A DNA stretch of 34,250 nt from contig NZ_JAAIVJ010000020.1 in assembly GCF_011008935.1 (NCBI RefSeq), forward strand, positions 1 to 34,250. Direction: 5' to 3'. Both the position numbers and the translations under genes were made by a program. The notes below the pieces were generated by a model that saw nothing but the letters and a program-made list of their open reading frames with translations, did no database searches and was not told the origin of the DNA. This DNA is from Tabrizicola oligotrophica. Its GTDB lineage: Bacteria > Pseudomonadota > Alphaproteobacteria > Rhodobacterales > Rhodobacteraceae. Shown here piece after piece: positions 15,434-26,755 of this stretch; the first letter of the stretch is position 1; each line of letters opens with the position of its first letter.

Positions 15434-16682
15434 TCGTGCCGTCGCCGGTCACAAGGTATTTGAAGCTGCACAATTGCTCGGCCCCGACCGGCCCGCGCGC
15501 ATGCAGCTTGCCGGTGGCAATGCCGATCTCGCCGCCCATGCCGAACTCGCCACCATCGGCGAACTGGGTGGAGGCGTTGCGCATCAGGATCGCGCTGTCG
15601 AGCCGTTCGAAGAAGCGCGCGGCGGTGGCGTCGTTTTCCGTCAGGATCGCCTCGGTGTGCTGGCTGCCATATTTGCGGATATGGGCAATCGCCGCATCCA
15701 CCCCGTCGACCAGCTTCGCCGCGATGATCTTGTCGAGAAACTCGCGGCCAAAATCGTCGGGCGCGGCGCGCACCGTGCCCGGTACCTTCAGAAGCTCGCC
15801 CTCGGTGCGCACCTCGACCCCGGCTTTCAGAAGGTCTTCGATCAGCACCGCGCCGTGCTTGGTGTAGAACTGCCAGTCGATCAGCAGGCATTCGGCCGCG
15901 CCGCAAATCCCGGTGCGGCGGGTCTTGGCGTTCAGGACCACACGGCGGGCCTTTTCCAGATCGGCGTCGCGGTCGGCGTAGATGTGGCAGATGCCCTCGA
16001 GATGGGCGAACACCGGCACGCGGGCCTCGGATTGCACCAGCCCGACAAGACCCTTGCCACCGCGCGGCACGATGACATCAATGTAACTCATCGCCCGCAA
16101 CATCTCCGACACCATCGCCCGATCCCGCGTCGGGACAAGCTGGATCGCCGCCTCCGGCAGACCGGCCTCGCGCAGGCCCTGCACCATGCAATCATGCAAA
16201 GCCTCCGACGAATGGAAGCTTTCGCTGCCGCCGCGCAGGATCACGGCATTGCCGGCCTTCAGACACAGCGCGCCGGCATCCGCGGTCACATTCGGGCGCG
16301 ATTCATAGATCACGCCGACTACGCCCAAAGGCGTCGCAACGCGCTGGATATGCAGCCCATTCGGCCGGTCCCATTCGTCCAGCACCCGCCCGACCGGGTC
16401 GCGCTGCTCGGCCACTTGCCGCAAGCCGTCGGCAATGCCGCGCAACCTTGTGTCGTTCAGCATCAGGCGGTCAAGCATGGCCGGCGTGAGGCCCTTTTCC
16501 TCGCCGTAAGCCATGTCCAGCACATTCGCGTCGAGAATTTCTTCCCGCCGTGCCCAGACCGCCGCCGCAGCCGCTTGCAAGGCCGCCGCCTTGCGCTCGG
16601 AAGAGGCATAGGCCAGCTCTGCTGCCGCCGCCCGCGCCTTGGTGCCGATCCCGGCCATCATTGCGCTGAAATCCTCGGACAT
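15423..16682 (-). CDS. proA: Gamma-glutamyl phosphate reductase
   Basis: A 419-residue NADPH-dependent reductase, the second step of proline synthesis (glutamyl-5-phosphate to glutamate semialdehyde). The catalytic cysteine is C260 in [26 protein letters not shown] and [11 protein letters not shown] form the cofactor and substrate loops. The length is normal. The ATG at 16682 lies after a GC hairpin repeat that separates it from proB. A longer reading to 17105 only runs into proB. Confidence 0.95.
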   Translation of the reverse strand: MSEDFSAMMAGIGTKARAAAAELAYASSERKAAALQAAAAAVWARREEILDANVLDMAYGEEKGLTPAMLDRLMLNDTRLRGIADGLRQVAEQRDPVGRVLDEWDRPNGLHIQRVATPLGVVGVIYESRPNVTADAGALCLKAGNAVILRGGSESFHSSEALHDCMVQGLREAGLPEAAIQLVPTRDRAMVSEMLRAMSYIDVIVPRGGKGLVGLVQSEARVPVFAHLEGICHIYADRDADLEKARRVVLNAKTRRTGICGAAECLLIDWQFYTKHGAVLIEDLLKAGVEVRTEGELLKVPGTVRAAPDDFGREFLDKIIAAKLVDGVDAAIAHIRKYGSQHTEAILTENDATAARFFERLDSAILMRNASTQFADGGEFGMGGEIGIATGKLHARGPVGAEQLCSFKYLVTGDGTIRT

Positions 16683-16706
16683 GCCCAACCCTCTCCTGCG
16701 CCCTTC

Positions 16707-16754
16707 AATGTGGCCCAAATATCCCACGGGGGTCCGGGGGTGTGAAACCCCCGG
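16707..16754 (-). repeat. Dispersed hairpin-ATATTT intergenic repeat, copy 2
   Basis: Hairpin CCGGGGG/CCCCCGG (16734-16740/16748-16754), then ACCCCCGTGGGATATTTGGG on the minus strand. It is nearly identical over the core to copy 3 at 18979-19031. It lies between proB and proA. Confidence 0.72.
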
Positions 16755-16765
16755 CGACCAGCCCC

Positions 16766-19031
<2,266 letters not shown>

Positions 19032-19045
19032 TGCAACGGTGGGGT

Positions 19046-19603
19046 TCATCCCATCTTGCGGATATAGGTCCAGATCGGCACGCGGGCGCCGCGCGCCACC
19101 GAGAAGGTCTCGGCATCACCCAGATATTCAAAGCCGCAATTGGTCAGCACCTTGGCCGACCCCGGGTTGTCCTGAAACACCTCGGCAAAAAGCGTCCGGT
19201 CGCCCAGCGGGTTCGCCGCCACCAGCGCCCGCACCGCCTCCGAGGCGATGCCGGTGTTCCACATCTGCGGCGCCACCCAGAAGCCGATCTCGGATTGCCC
19301 CCCTCCGGATTTGCGGGCTTCCATCGGCTTCAGGCTGATGATGCCCAGAAGTTCCGACAGTCCGGTGGCAGCCCCGTCCATCGCCCAGATCGTGCCGCGG
19401 GTTTCGCCCGACATGGCGCGGGCGATGAAGGCCTCCACCGCGCCCGGCGGCAAGGGATGCGGGATCGACCGCGTCGCCTCGGCCACGCGCGGGTCCGAGG
19501 CGTAAAGCGCCACAAGCCCGGCATCCGAAACCCTGATCGGCCGCAACACGAAGCGTCCCGCCACGATGGCATCGACGGAACCGACAGACTGGTCAAAGGT
19601 CAC
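19046..19603 (-). CDS. GNAT family N-acetyltransferase (RimJ/RimL type)
   Basis: A 185-residue acetyltransferase: VLRPIRVSDAGLVALY at the N-terminus, GFWVAPQMWNTGIASEAVRAL (acetyl-CoA loop), AEVFQDNPGSAKVLTNCGF and YLGDAETFSVARG at the end, typical of the RimL-like Acetyltransf_3 family. The start is taken as GTG 19603, because AGGAGAG lies at the right spacing and the upstream reading has no family similarity. The acetylated target is unknown. It sits between the ribosomal-protein genes and obg, as I recall for related genomes. Confidence 0.83.
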   Translation of the reverse strand: MTFDQSVGSVDAIVAGRFVLRPIRVSDAGLVALYASDPRVAEATRSIPHPLPPGAVEAFIARAMSGETRGTIWAMDGAATGLSELLGIISLKPMEARKSGGGQSEIGFWVAPQMWNTGIASEAVRALVAANPLGDRTLFAEVFQDNPGSAKVLTNCGFEYLGDAETFSVARGARVPIWTYIRKMG

Positions 19604-19700
19604 GGCTTCTCTCCTCTGAAGCGCAGGGCCGGGTTGCCCCGGCATTACCGTGCCGCGCGAAGGCGCAACAGGGTGGATATGGGGAGTGATATGCGACATG

Positions 19701-19889
19701 TCAGCCCTCTTGGCCTTGCACCGGCGAGGCTTTGCCCGTGCGGCCGGCGGGTTCCGGCAGCATCGCGCGCACAAAGGTTGCCAGTGCCGGCCCCGACAGG
19801 TGCAGGCGGTTGGCCTCGGCCAGAGCTGCGGCGAAGGTCGGGCCATGCGGCAGGCCCAGCGCCAAAAGGTCGTTTCCAGTCACGGACAT
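19701..19889 (-). CDS. Small hypothetical protein (62 aa)
   Basis: A 62-residue ORF starting MSVTGNDLLALGLPHGPTF with an alanine/leucine-rich helix after it and a polar tail. GAGGAA lies 7 nt before the ATG, and it is placed between rpmA and the GNAT gene in the same direction, so it is likely translated. The TGxDLLALGxPxGPxF pattern reminds me of a short N-terminal module seen in some RtcB-type or nucleotidyltransferase proteins, but I cannot confirm this. Function unknown. Confidence 0.6.
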   Translation of the reverse strand: MSVTGNDLLALGLPHGPTFAAALAEANRLHLSGPALATFVRAMLPEPAGRTGKASPVQGQEG

Positions 19890-19914
19890 GTTCCGGTTCC
19901 TCGTGACAGTTGCT

Positions 19915-20001
19915 GGTCAGGTTGCCCTGACCGTCCTGACCGATCCCCCGCGTGTCCTTCGGAAACGAGACGGGGGACCGGCCTTCCAGCCGATCCCCCG
20001 T
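19915..20001 (-). terminator. Hairpins after rplU-rpmA
   Basis: Two stem-loops fill the 137-bp gap after rpmA. The first, at 19970-20001, is ACGGGGGA paired with TCCCCCGT, extended inward by CCGG/CCGA, and is followed on the minus strand by CTCGTTT. The second, at 19915-19932, is a perfect GGTCAGG-TTGC-CCTGACC. They probably attenuate or end the ribosomal-protein transcript before the small ORF/GNAT/obg genes. T runs are poor, so efficiency is uncertain. Confidence 0.5.
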
Positions 20002-20026
20002 TGATGTTCAACTCAAGGTTTCCGGC

Positions 20027-20296
20027 TTACTCTGCGGCCTCGGCAGTCGGGAGCACCGAAATGAAGGTGCGGCCCTTGAAGCCTTTCTTGAAAGTTACCT
20101 TGCCTTCGACAACGGCGAAGATGGTGTGGTCGCGGCCCATGCCGACGCCTTCACCCGGGAACCACTCGGTGCCGCGCTGGCGCACGATGATGTTGCCCGG
20201 AATGGCCGCCTGGCCACCGAACAGCTTCACGCCCAGACGACGACCCGCGGAATCGCGGCCGTTGCGAGAGGAACCGCCTGCCTTTTTATGTGCCAT
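20027..20296 (-). CDS. rpmA: 50S ribosomal protein L27
   Basis: An 89-residue bL27 with canonical [17 protein letters not shown]-terminus, [10 protein letters not shown] and [23 protein letters not shown]. The basic N-terminal tail reaches the peptidyl-transferase centre. It follows rplU by 15 nt. Confidence 0.98.
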   Translation of the reverse strand: MAHKKAGGSSRNGRDSAGRRLGVKLFGGQAAIPGNIIVRQRGTEWFPGEGVGMGRDHTIFAVVEGKVTFKKGFKGRTFISVLPTAEAAE

Positions 20297-20311
20297 GGGG
20301 GTGTACTCCTC

Positions 20312-20698
20312 TTACTTGGTTTCGTGCGCGGCGCGGCGGGCATCGGCGGTGCCGATGGCGGCCTTGACGCCCGACTTGTCAGCGCCCGCAGCCAGGATTT
20401 CCGACACGCGGACCAGCGTCCACTTCTGACGGTGGCCCTTGGTGCGCTGCGACGAGTGCTTCCGGCGACGCTTCACATAGTGAATGGTCTTTTCGCCCTT
20501 GATGTTGTCGATGACGTCGGCCTGAACCGCCGCACCAGCCACAACCGGAGCGCCAACGGTGACCTTGTCACCGCCGACCATGAGAATTTCGTTGAACTGG
20601 ACTTTTTCGCCAGCCACAGCGTCAATCAGTTCCACGCGCAGGACGTCGCCCGCACGAACGGTATACTGCTTGCCACCGGTCTTGATGACCGCAAACAT
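20312..20698 (-). CDS. rplU: 50S ribosomal protein L21
   Basis: A 128-residue bL21: MFAVIKTGGKQYTVRAGDVL at the N-terminus, VQADVIDNIKGEKTIHYVKRRR and the rRNA-binding RRRKHSSQRTKGHRQ. The last ~25 residues (alanine-rich, ILAAGADKSGVKAA...) extend beyond short bL21 proteins, as often in alphaproteobacteria. It is the first gene of the unit, behind a near-consensus promoter and a ~130-nt leader. AAGGAAAG precedes the ATG. Confidence 0.97.
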   Translation of the reverse strand: MFAVIKTGGKQYTVRAGDVLRVELIDAVAGEKVQFNEILMVGGDKVTVGAPVVAGAAVQADVIDNIKGEKTIHYVKRRRKHSSQRTKGHRQKWTLVRVSEILAAGADKSGVKAAIGTADARRAAHETK

Positions 20699-20805
20699 GG
20701 GTCTTTCCTTCTGTGTCAGCCGCGCCCTGTGGCCCCCCTTTCGGGTGTTCCCGGGGTTTTCCCCGCCTCGGACAGCGCGCCCCTCTCGGGACGTAATGAA
20801 AATTG

Positions 20806-20831
20806 CCCGGACAGATTCGCACCTGTCCGGG
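20806..20831 (-). promoter_or_regulatory. 5'-leader stem-loop of rplU mRNA
   Basis: A perfect 9-bp stem CCCGGACAG/CTGTCCGGG with loop GTGCGAAT begins almost exactly at the predicted transcription start and is followed by CAATTTTC. It could be an attenuator, an L21-binding leader or a 5' stabilising hairpin. It could also stop read-through from galE, which ends 69 nt upstream. The rest of the leader is rich in further GC stems (20712-20790). Confidence 0.5.
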
Positions 20832-20838
20832 ATGCGGG

Positions 20839-20867
20839 CTTATCGGGGGAAATCGTCGGGGTGTCAA
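20839..20867 (-). promoter_or_regulatory. Strong promoter of the rplU-rpmA unit
   Basis: TTGACA (20862-20867), exactly 17 bp, then GATAAG (20839-20844) on the minus strand. This is the best sigma70 match in the window. The start is near 20832. Confidence 0.72.
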
Positions 20868-20899
20868 GCGCAGTGACGGCATGCCCACCACGGCCCGGG

Positions 20900-21883
20900 T
20901 TACTTTGCGAACCCCGGCTTTTGTCCCCAGGCATGGGCATGACGGATCATGTCCGCCAGATCGGGATGATGCGGTTTCCAGCCCAGAACCTCAACTGCGC
21001 GGCGCGAGCCCGACACCAGCGCCGCCGCATCGCCCGCCCGGCGCGGGCCTTCGACCACCGGCACCGGGCGGTTGGTGACGGCGCTCGAGGCGGCAATCAC
21101 CTCGCGCACCGAAAATCCCTTGCCCGAGCCAAGGTTGAATTCCGAATTTCCCTTGCCGTCCAGAAGCCAGTTCAGCCCCAGCACATGCGCCGCCACCAGG
21201 TCGGTGACATGCACATAGTCGCGCACGCAGGTGCCGTCGGGGGTGGAGTAGTCGGTGCCGTAAAGCGTCAGCGCCGGGCGGCGGCCTTCGATCGCGTCCA
21301 GCATCAGCGGGATCAGATGGGTTTCCGGGCGGTGCTGTTCGCCCACCTCGCCTTCGGGGTCGGCACCCGCGACGTTGAAATAGCGGAAGATCACCCGGTT
21401 CAGCCCGTGGCTTGCGCTGAAATTGTTCAGCATATCCTCGATCGCGCGTTTCGAGGCGCCATAGGAGTTGATCGGGCGCTGCGCCGTCGTCTCGTCCAGC
21501 ATCACCCCGTCCTGATCGCCATAGGTGGCGCAGGTCGAGGAAAAGACGAAGTTCAGGCAACCCGCCGCAATGGCAGCTTCGATCAGGTTCAGGGCCGACC
21601 CAAGGTTCACCCGCCAGTAGCGGCCCGGATCGGCCATGCTTTCGCCCACCAGCGAAAGGGCGGCGAAATGCATCACCGCCACCGGGCGATAGCGGGCAAA
21701 GGCGGCATCCAGATCGGCGCGCTTCATCAGGTCGCCCTTGACGAAGGGGCCGAACTTGACCGCATCTTCCCAGCCGGTCGAGAGATTGTCGAAGGCCACC
21801 GGCACAAAGCCCGCCCGCGCCAGCGCCTTGCAGGCATGGGCGCCGATATAGCCCGCCCCTCCCGTCACCAGAACATGCTGCAT
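20900..21883 (-). CDS. galE: UDP-glucose 4-epimerase
   Basis: A 327-residue SDR-type epimerase interconverting UDP-glucose and UDP-galactose. NAD-binding GGAGYIG (8-14), SSTCATYG around the catalytic Ser/Thr, and the catalytic pair Y141-x3-K145 in NSYGASK are all present. RYFNVAGADP and CVRDYVHVTDL are GalE hallmarks. The ATG at 21883 matches the family start. An 11-bp tandem repeat (ccttgccgaaa / ccttgccaaaa, 21894-21915) lies just upstream. It supplies precursors for surface polysaccharide, fitting manC and ugd nearby. Confidence 0.94.
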   Translation of the reverse strand: MQHVLVTGGAGYIGAHACKALARAGFVPVAFDNLSTGWEDAVKFGPFVKGDLMKRADLDAAFARYRPVAVMHFAALSLVGESMADPGRYWRVNLGSALNLIEAAIAAGCLNFVFSSTCATYGDQDGVMLDETTAQRPINSYGASKRAIEDMLNNFSASHGLNRVIFRYFNVAGADPEGEVGEQHRPETHLIPLMLDAIEGRRPALTLYGTDYSTPDGTCVRDYVHVTDLVAAHVLGLNWLLDGKGNSEFNLGSGKGFSVREVIAASSAVTNRPVPVVEGPRRAGDAAALVSGSRRAVEVLGWKPHHPDLADMIRHAHAWGQKPGFAK

Positions 21884-21978
21884 CCTGCCAGCCCCTTGCC
21901 GAAACCTTGCCAAAACCTGTGCGTTCTTGGCCCGAAGCCACGGCGAAGCGCAAGCCGAAACCCGGTCGGCCGGCAGGC

Positions 21979-23451
21979 TCAGAACAGAAAGTCGGCCTCT
22001 GTCAGTTGCAGTGCGGCGCTGCCCGCGCGGGTGATCGTCAGGCTTTCGTCGCCATAGCTGACCACCGCCCCCGAGGCGGTGATGTTGATGGTCAACGCCG
22101 AAGCCGCATAGATCCGCCCCCAGTCCGAAACGTCGATCCGGTCGATGCCATCCTGAAAATCGCCGATCCGGTCCGCGCTGCCGTCGCGGTCAAGGACAAA
22201 GACATCGGCACCCGCCCCGCCGAGCAGAAGGTCATTTCCCGCGCCGTCATGCAGGAAATCATCGCCCCCCCCGCCTTGCAGCGTTTCCGCCGCCGCTGTG
22301 CCCAGCAGACGCTCGTCGAGATTGCCCCCCAGGGCGAGCCCCCCCTGCGCCCCGACAAGACCGCCGATTCCGGCAAGGGCGATTTCCAGCTGATGGATGC
22401 GCGTCCCTCCGGCATCGGTCAGGAAGATCGCCGCCCTGCCGTTCAGCACGGCGGCCTCAATCCCGGTGACAGTACCGATCCCGGCCCCCGTCTCCAGCGC
22501 AAGCGAGGTGACATGCGACAGCCGCCCGCCCGGCAAAAGCTCCAGCACCGACACCCCGGCATCGCTGCCCGCCGCGACCACGAACACCCGGCCCGCGTGG
22601 GGAAAGGCATCCAGCGCCGCAACATCGTCAAAGCGCGTCGCGCGGTCGTCGATCAGGTGATCTTCGACAAAGATCACCCCCATCTCGTTGATCCGCAGCA
22701 CCGAAACCGAAGCGGACAGCGTCGCCGCGACCAGTACGAACTGCTCGCCGCCGAAGCGGACGGTCTGCAGCGCAGCCGGACCGCCCAGCGGCAAGCCATC
22801 CGCCGCGCCGATGGCATCCACAAAGCTCGCCGCGCCGGCGCTGTCGATCTCGAACAGGCTGATCCCGTTTTCAAGCGCCGAGGCGGCCAGCAGAAAGCTG
22901 CGGCCCGCAACCTCGACCGAGGCAAGATCGGCAACATCGGCGAGATAGGATTTCGGCCCGTCCGCCAGCGTCGCGATCAGCGAAACCGCGCCGGTTTCGC
23001 TGATGGAAAACACCTGCAGACCCGCCACGGTGCGCTGCGCGATGACCGCCATATCGGTTGGCCCGCGCTCAAGGATCTCCATCGCGGTGACGCCGAAGAG
23101 ATAGCCCTGATCGGTCAGAGTGCCGTTGGTCAGGCCCGGCGCCCCAGTCGCGCCAAGGGTGGCGTGGCGCAACAGCCCGTCATGGCTGGCAAACACATAG
23201 ACCCTGTCGGAGCCAGCATTGTCCTGCACCGCGATGTCGGCCCCCGGCGCGCTGCCGATCACCGGGGCAGCGGGGTCGGGCATGGGCGACGGCAGGCCAT
23301 CGGCCAGCGTCACCGCCGCCAGGCGATTGTCGTCACGCGCGGCGTAGATCAGCCGCAGATAGCCGCCCGCCTGCACCACCGCCAGACCGTCGGCGATGAA
23401 GCCGAACCCAAGCTCTGCCCCCTGAAGGATCGTCACCGGCTGAACTTGCAC
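21979..23451 (-). CDS. RTX-type calcium-binding secreted protein with beta-propeller-like N-domain
   Basis: A 490-residue protein without a Sec signal. Residues 1-360 are repeats of strand-rich segments of ~45-60 residues (DIAVQD...RVYVFASHDG, SYLADVADLASVEVAGRSFLL, GVSVLELLPGGRL), suggesting a beta-propeller. Residues ~375-445 carry RTX nonapeptides (GGGGDDFLHDGAGNDLLLGG) followed by ADVFVLDRDGSADRIGDFQ, as at the C-terminus of serralysin-like proteins. The last residues (LTEADFLF) end in hydrophobic residues like type I secretion signals. It is thus a likely T1SS substrate binding calcium outside the cell. The start is GTG and no good ribosome site is seen, so the N-terminus is uncertain. 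It is divergent from a larger RTX protein. Confidence 0.8.
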   Translation of the reverse strand: MQVQPVTILQGAELGFGFIADGLAVVQAGGYLRLIYAARDDNRLAAVTLADGLPSPMPDPAAPVIGSAPGADIAVQDNAGSDRVYVFASHDGLLRHATLGATGAPGLTNGTLTDQGYLFGVTAMEILERGPTDMAVIAQRTVAGLQVFSISETGAVSLIATLADGPKSYLADVADLASVEVAGRSFLLAASALENGISLFEIDSAGAASFVDAIGAADGLPLGGPAALQTVRFGGEQFVLVAATLSASVSVLRINEMGVIFVEDHLIDDRATRFDDVAALDAFPHAGRVFVVAAGSDAGVSVLELLPGGRLSHVTSLALETGAGIGTVTGIEAAVLNGRAAIFLTDAGGTRIHQLEIALAGIGGLVGAQGGLALGGNLDERLLGTAAAETLQGGGGDDFLHDGAGNDLLLGGAGADVFVLDRDGSADRIGDFQDGIDRIDVSDWGRIYAASALTINITASGAVVSYGDESLTITRAGSAALQLTEADFLF

Positions 23452-23654
23452 CTTCGGCCACCCCGCCTTGCCCCGATGCCAAGCATCCGGACACCACCGT
23501 TCCGCGCGGTGACAGCTTTGGGGCAGGCCCGCGACCTTTCCCGAAAGTTAATCTGGCATTCGAGACATTCTGTCCCGGCACCCGCGACGGCGCTTAACCT
23601 GCCGTTCATGCAGCAGGCGCCATCTTGCGAGCCGGGGTTTTGGTGGATTCAGCG

Positions 23655-26600
23655 ATGGCGGAGGTAACCGGCAATGGCAGCGCCGTGACCGGGCTTGGCG
23701 GGGCAGCCGGGTTCGGCGAGACCATGCTGACCCGCGCCGATGATGCCAGCCTGCGCCTCGATGTTGGCGCGGTCTTTGAAGACGGCTTTCAGTTCGGCGG
23801 GGCGCATTTCGCGGCGGACGAGCTTTATGTCTCGACCAATGGGCTGGTCAGCTTCGGCGGCGCGGTGAACGGCGTGGCCGACAGTCTTTCGGCCATCACC
23901 CGGCCCTTCATCGCCGCCTTCCACGCCGATGTGGACACCCGCCTTGACGGCGAGGGCGCGGAAAGCGGCCCGGTCTGGGTGGATGTCGACCCGGTCGGCG
24001 ATGTGGTGACGATCACCTGGCAGGAGGTCGGGTTCTACCGTCGCAACGCGGCGCGGACCAACACCTTTCAGCTTCAGCTGTTCGACGACGGCGCGGGCGG
24101 CTTCACCATCGTCCTGCGCTACGACAGCATCGGCTGGACTACGGGCGATCTGGAAGGCGGCTGGCAGGGGCTTGGCGGCGACCCGGCGCTGATCGGCTGG
24201 CGGCTGGCGGCCTCGGGTGCGGTGAACGGCCATTGGGCGTCCGGCATCGAGGCGCGGCTTCTGGCGCTGGCGGATACCGCGGGCAACACCGGGGTCGACG
24301 GGCTTTGGGTCTATCACTACCGCCCGCCCCGCGTGGTGAACGGCACGGCGGACAACGATGTGCTGAGCGGCGACGCGGGCGAAGATGCGCTGTACGGCGG
24401 CGCCGGCAACGACCGGCTGGCGGGCCTTGCCGGCGCCGATCTGCTGGACGGCGGGGCGGGGCTTGATCTGGCCGACTATGCGCAATCCATCGCCGGCGTG
24501 ACCGCCAGCCTCGCCGATCCGGGGGCCAATCGCGGGATCGAGGCCGAGGGCGACCGCTATGTCGGCATCGAAGGCATTTCGGGCAGCGCCCATGCTGACC
24601 GGCTGACTGGCGACGGCGGAGCAAACTGGCTGGAAGGTGGGGCGGGGGCAGACTGGCTTTCGGATGGCGCGGGCAATGACACGGTTTATGGCGGCGCGGG
24701 CGATGACCGGCTGATCGCGGGGGCGGGGGCCGACCTCTACTCTGGTGGCGCTGGTTCCGACCGGGTGGATTATGCCGGGGCCGCAACCCGCATCACGCTT
24801 GACCTCGCTGCGCCGGCCGCCTCGACTGGACTTGCCGCCGGCGACCGGTTCCATGGCATCGAGGCCTTCGCCGGATCGCGCTTTGGCGACCGGCTGGCAG
24901 GCGACGGCACGGCCAACCGACTTTACGGTGCCGCCGGGGCCGATGTCCTGCTGGGTCGTGGCGGCGCGGACCGGCTGTCCGGCGATGCGGGCGACGACAG
25001 ATTGATCGGCGGCAGCGGGGCCGATGTTCTGACGGGCGGAGCGGGCATGGATGTGGCCTCCTACAGCACCGCGACAACCGCGATCCGGGCCGACCTGGCC
25101 ACCCCGGCGGCCAACCTTGGCGCCGACGCGCTTGGCGACCGCTACCTTGCAGTCGAGGGGCTGATCGGCTCGCGCCAGAACGACACGCTGGCGGGCGACC
25201 ACCAGGGCAACCGCCTGTCCGGCCTTGCCGGTGCCGATCGGCTTGAGGGCCGCGAGGGGGCCGATACCCTGAGCGGCGGTGCGGGGGATGATCTGCTGAT
25301 CGGCGGGGCGGGCGGGGATCTGTTGCAGGGCGGCGACGGGCGCGACCGGACAAGCTATGCCGCAGCAGCTGCGGGCGTGACCGTCGATCTGGCCAACCCG
25401 ACGCAGAACAGCGGCGAAGCGCGCGGCGATCGGTATTCCGGGATCGAAGAGGTCGAGGGCTCGGCGCAGTCTGACCGGCTTTCCGGCAATGGCGCGGGCA
25501 ACCTGCTGCTAGGGGGCGGCGGCAACGACCTGTTGCAGGGTCGCGGCGGGGCGGACGGGCTTCATGGCGGCGGCGGTCTGGATCTGGCCAGCTATGGCGA
25601 CGCAGCCGCCGGCGTGACGGCAAGCCTTGGCACGCCGGCAATGAACACCGGGGAGGCGGCCGGCGACCTGTATTCCCTGATCGAGGGCCTGCGCGGCTCG
25701 GCCCATGCCGACGATCTGGCGGGCGATGCCTTGTCCAATCTGCTGCAGGGCGGCGGCGGGGTGGATCGGCTCTCGGGCGGCGCGGGCGATGACACATTGG
25801 AGGGCGGCGCCGGCGCGGACCACCTGTTCGGCGGCGAGGGGGTCGACCTTGCCAGCTATGCGCTGGCCGGCTCGGCGGTGGTGGCCCGGCTTGCCGACCC
25901 GGCCGGCAATGCGGGCGACGCACGTGGCGACAGTTATGACGGCATTGAAGGGCTGATCGGCTCGGCCCATGCCGACACGCTCAGCGGCGGGACGGGCGAC
26001 GACTGGCTTTTCGGCGGCGAGGGGGCGGATGTGCTGTCCGGTGCGCGGGGGCGCGACCGGCTCGCTGGCGGCAGCGGCGATGACCTGCTGAACGGCGGCG
26101 CGCTCGCCGATACGCTGGATGGCGGCGACGGCATGGACTGGGCCGATTATTCCAGCGACATCCGGGGCCTGACTGCCGATCTTGCCAGCCCCGCCGCGAA
26201 TACCGGAGATGCCGCGGGCGATGTCTGGCTGTCCATCGAATGCCTGCGCGGCTCTTTCTACGCCGACTGGCTTTATGGTTCCGAGGCCGCCAACCGGCTG
26301 GACGGCTCTGCCGGCAATGACCAGCTTTCGGGGCGCGGCGGGGCAGATGAGCTTGCGGGCGGCGCCGGTCAGGATACCTTGACCGGCGGCAGCAGTGCCG
26401 ACAGCTTCGTGCTGCACCGGCTTGACGAAGGCGGCGATCTTGTCACCGATTACAACCCGGCCGAGGCCGACAGTCTGGATCTCCGGATTGCGGGCCTGTC
26501 GCGCAGCGATATCGGGCTGCGGTTTCAGCATGTCGCAGGCGTCGGGTCCGCGGCGGTGGCCGAGGCGCAGGTGTTTCACCTCACGACCGGTCAGGTGCTG

Positions 26601-26675
26601 TTCACCCTGCAGGACGGCGCGAACCTGACCGATGTTTTCCTGCGGCTTGGCGACACCAGCTATGACCTCTTGTGA
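23655..26675 (+). CDS. Large RTX protein with NIDO-like N-terminal domain
   Basis: About 1006 residues. Residues ~50-222 resemble a NIDO (nidogen-like) domain: [61 protein letters not shown]. From ~228 to ~930 come GGxGxDxLxGG calcium-binding repeats arranged in seven longer superunits. The C-terminal ~75 residues lack the nonapeptides and end in SYDLL, as expected for a type I secretion signal. It is probably an extracellular adhesin or matrix protein. The start is ATG 23655 with GGTGGA 7 nt upstream; a TTG ten codons earlier is possible. No ABC exporter is adjacent, so secretion must rely on genes elsewhere. Confidence 0.85.
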   Translation: MAEVTGNGSAVTGLGGAAGFGETMLTRADDASLRLDVGAVFEDGFQFGGAHFAADELYVSTNGLVSFGGAVNGVADSLSAITRPFIAAFHADVDTRLDGEGAESGPVWVDVDPVGDVVTITWQEVGFYRRNAARTNTFQLQLFDDGAGGFTIVLRYDSIGWTTGDLEGGWQGLGGDPALIGWRLAASGAVNGHWASGIEARLLALADTAGNTGVDGLWVYHYRPPRVVNGTADNDVLSGDAGEDALYGGAGNDRLAGLAGADLLDGGAGLDLADYAQSIAGVTASLADPGANRGIEAEGDRYVGIEGISGSAHADRLTGDGGANWLEGGAGADWLSDGAGNDTVYGGAGDDRLIAGAGADLYSGGAGSDRVDYAGAATRITLDLAAPAASTGLAAGDRFHGIEAFAGSRFGDRLAGDGTANRLYGAAGADVLLGRGGADRLSGDAGDDRLIGGSGADVLTGGAGMDVASYSTATTAIRADLATPAANLGADALGDRYLAVEGLIGSRQNDTLAGDHQGNRLSGLAGADRLEGREGADTLSGGAGDDLLIGGAGGDLLQGGDGRDRTSYAAAAAGVTVDLANPTQNSGEARGDRYSGIEEVEGSAQSDRLSGNGAGNLLLGGGGNDLLQGRGGADGLHGGGGLDLASYGDAAAGVTASLGTPAMNTGEAAGDLYSLIEGLRGSAHADDLAGDALSNLLQGGGGVDRLSGGAGDDTLEGGAGADHLFGGEGVDLASYALAGSAVVARLADPAGNAGDARGDSYDGIEGLIGSAHADTLSGGTGDDWLFGGEGADVLSGARGRDRLAGGSGDDLLNGGALADTLDGGDGMDWADYSSDIRGLTADLASPAANTGDAAGDVWLSIECLRGSFYADWLYGSEAANRLDGSAGNDQLSGRGGADELAGGAGQDTLTGGSSADSFVLHRLDEGGDLVTDYNPAEADSLDLRIAGLSRSDIGLRFQHVAGVGSAAVAEAQVFHLTTGQVLFTLQDGANLTDVFLRLGDTSYDLL
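24336..26430 (+). repeat. Seven coding superunits of RTX calcium-binding repeats
   Basis: Each unit of ~80-98 residues follows the plan D-[LVRW]-[AD]-x-Y, a GVTADLAxPxxNxG strand, AxGDxYxGIEGLxGS, xxxDxLxGDxxxNxLxGG, then 3-5 GGxGxDxL nonapeptides. The repeats have diverged in DNA sequence, so recent duplication is unlikely, though slippage-prone GGCGG runs persist. Confidence 0.75.
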
Positions 26676-26755
26676 TTTCATTGGCTTTTTCCTCAAATGC
26701 GTCACAAATGGCCGCTAATGAGCCGGGCGACGCAGTGTGAAAGGTTGTGGACCGG

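Noticed and set aside
23520-23610. Possible sigma54 or CtrA sites between the RTX genes
   Set aside because: GG and GC spacing does not fit sigma54, and the two TTAA motifs lack a second half at the correct 7-bp spacing.
23649-25202. 517-codon minus-strand frame opposite the RTX gene
   Set aside because: It is the antisense of GGxGxD repeats, giving a periodic but meaningless protein.
24336-26430. Regular DNA repeats resembling an array
   Set aside because: These are in-frame RTX codons with diverged sequence, not identical repeats with spacers, so not CRISPR.
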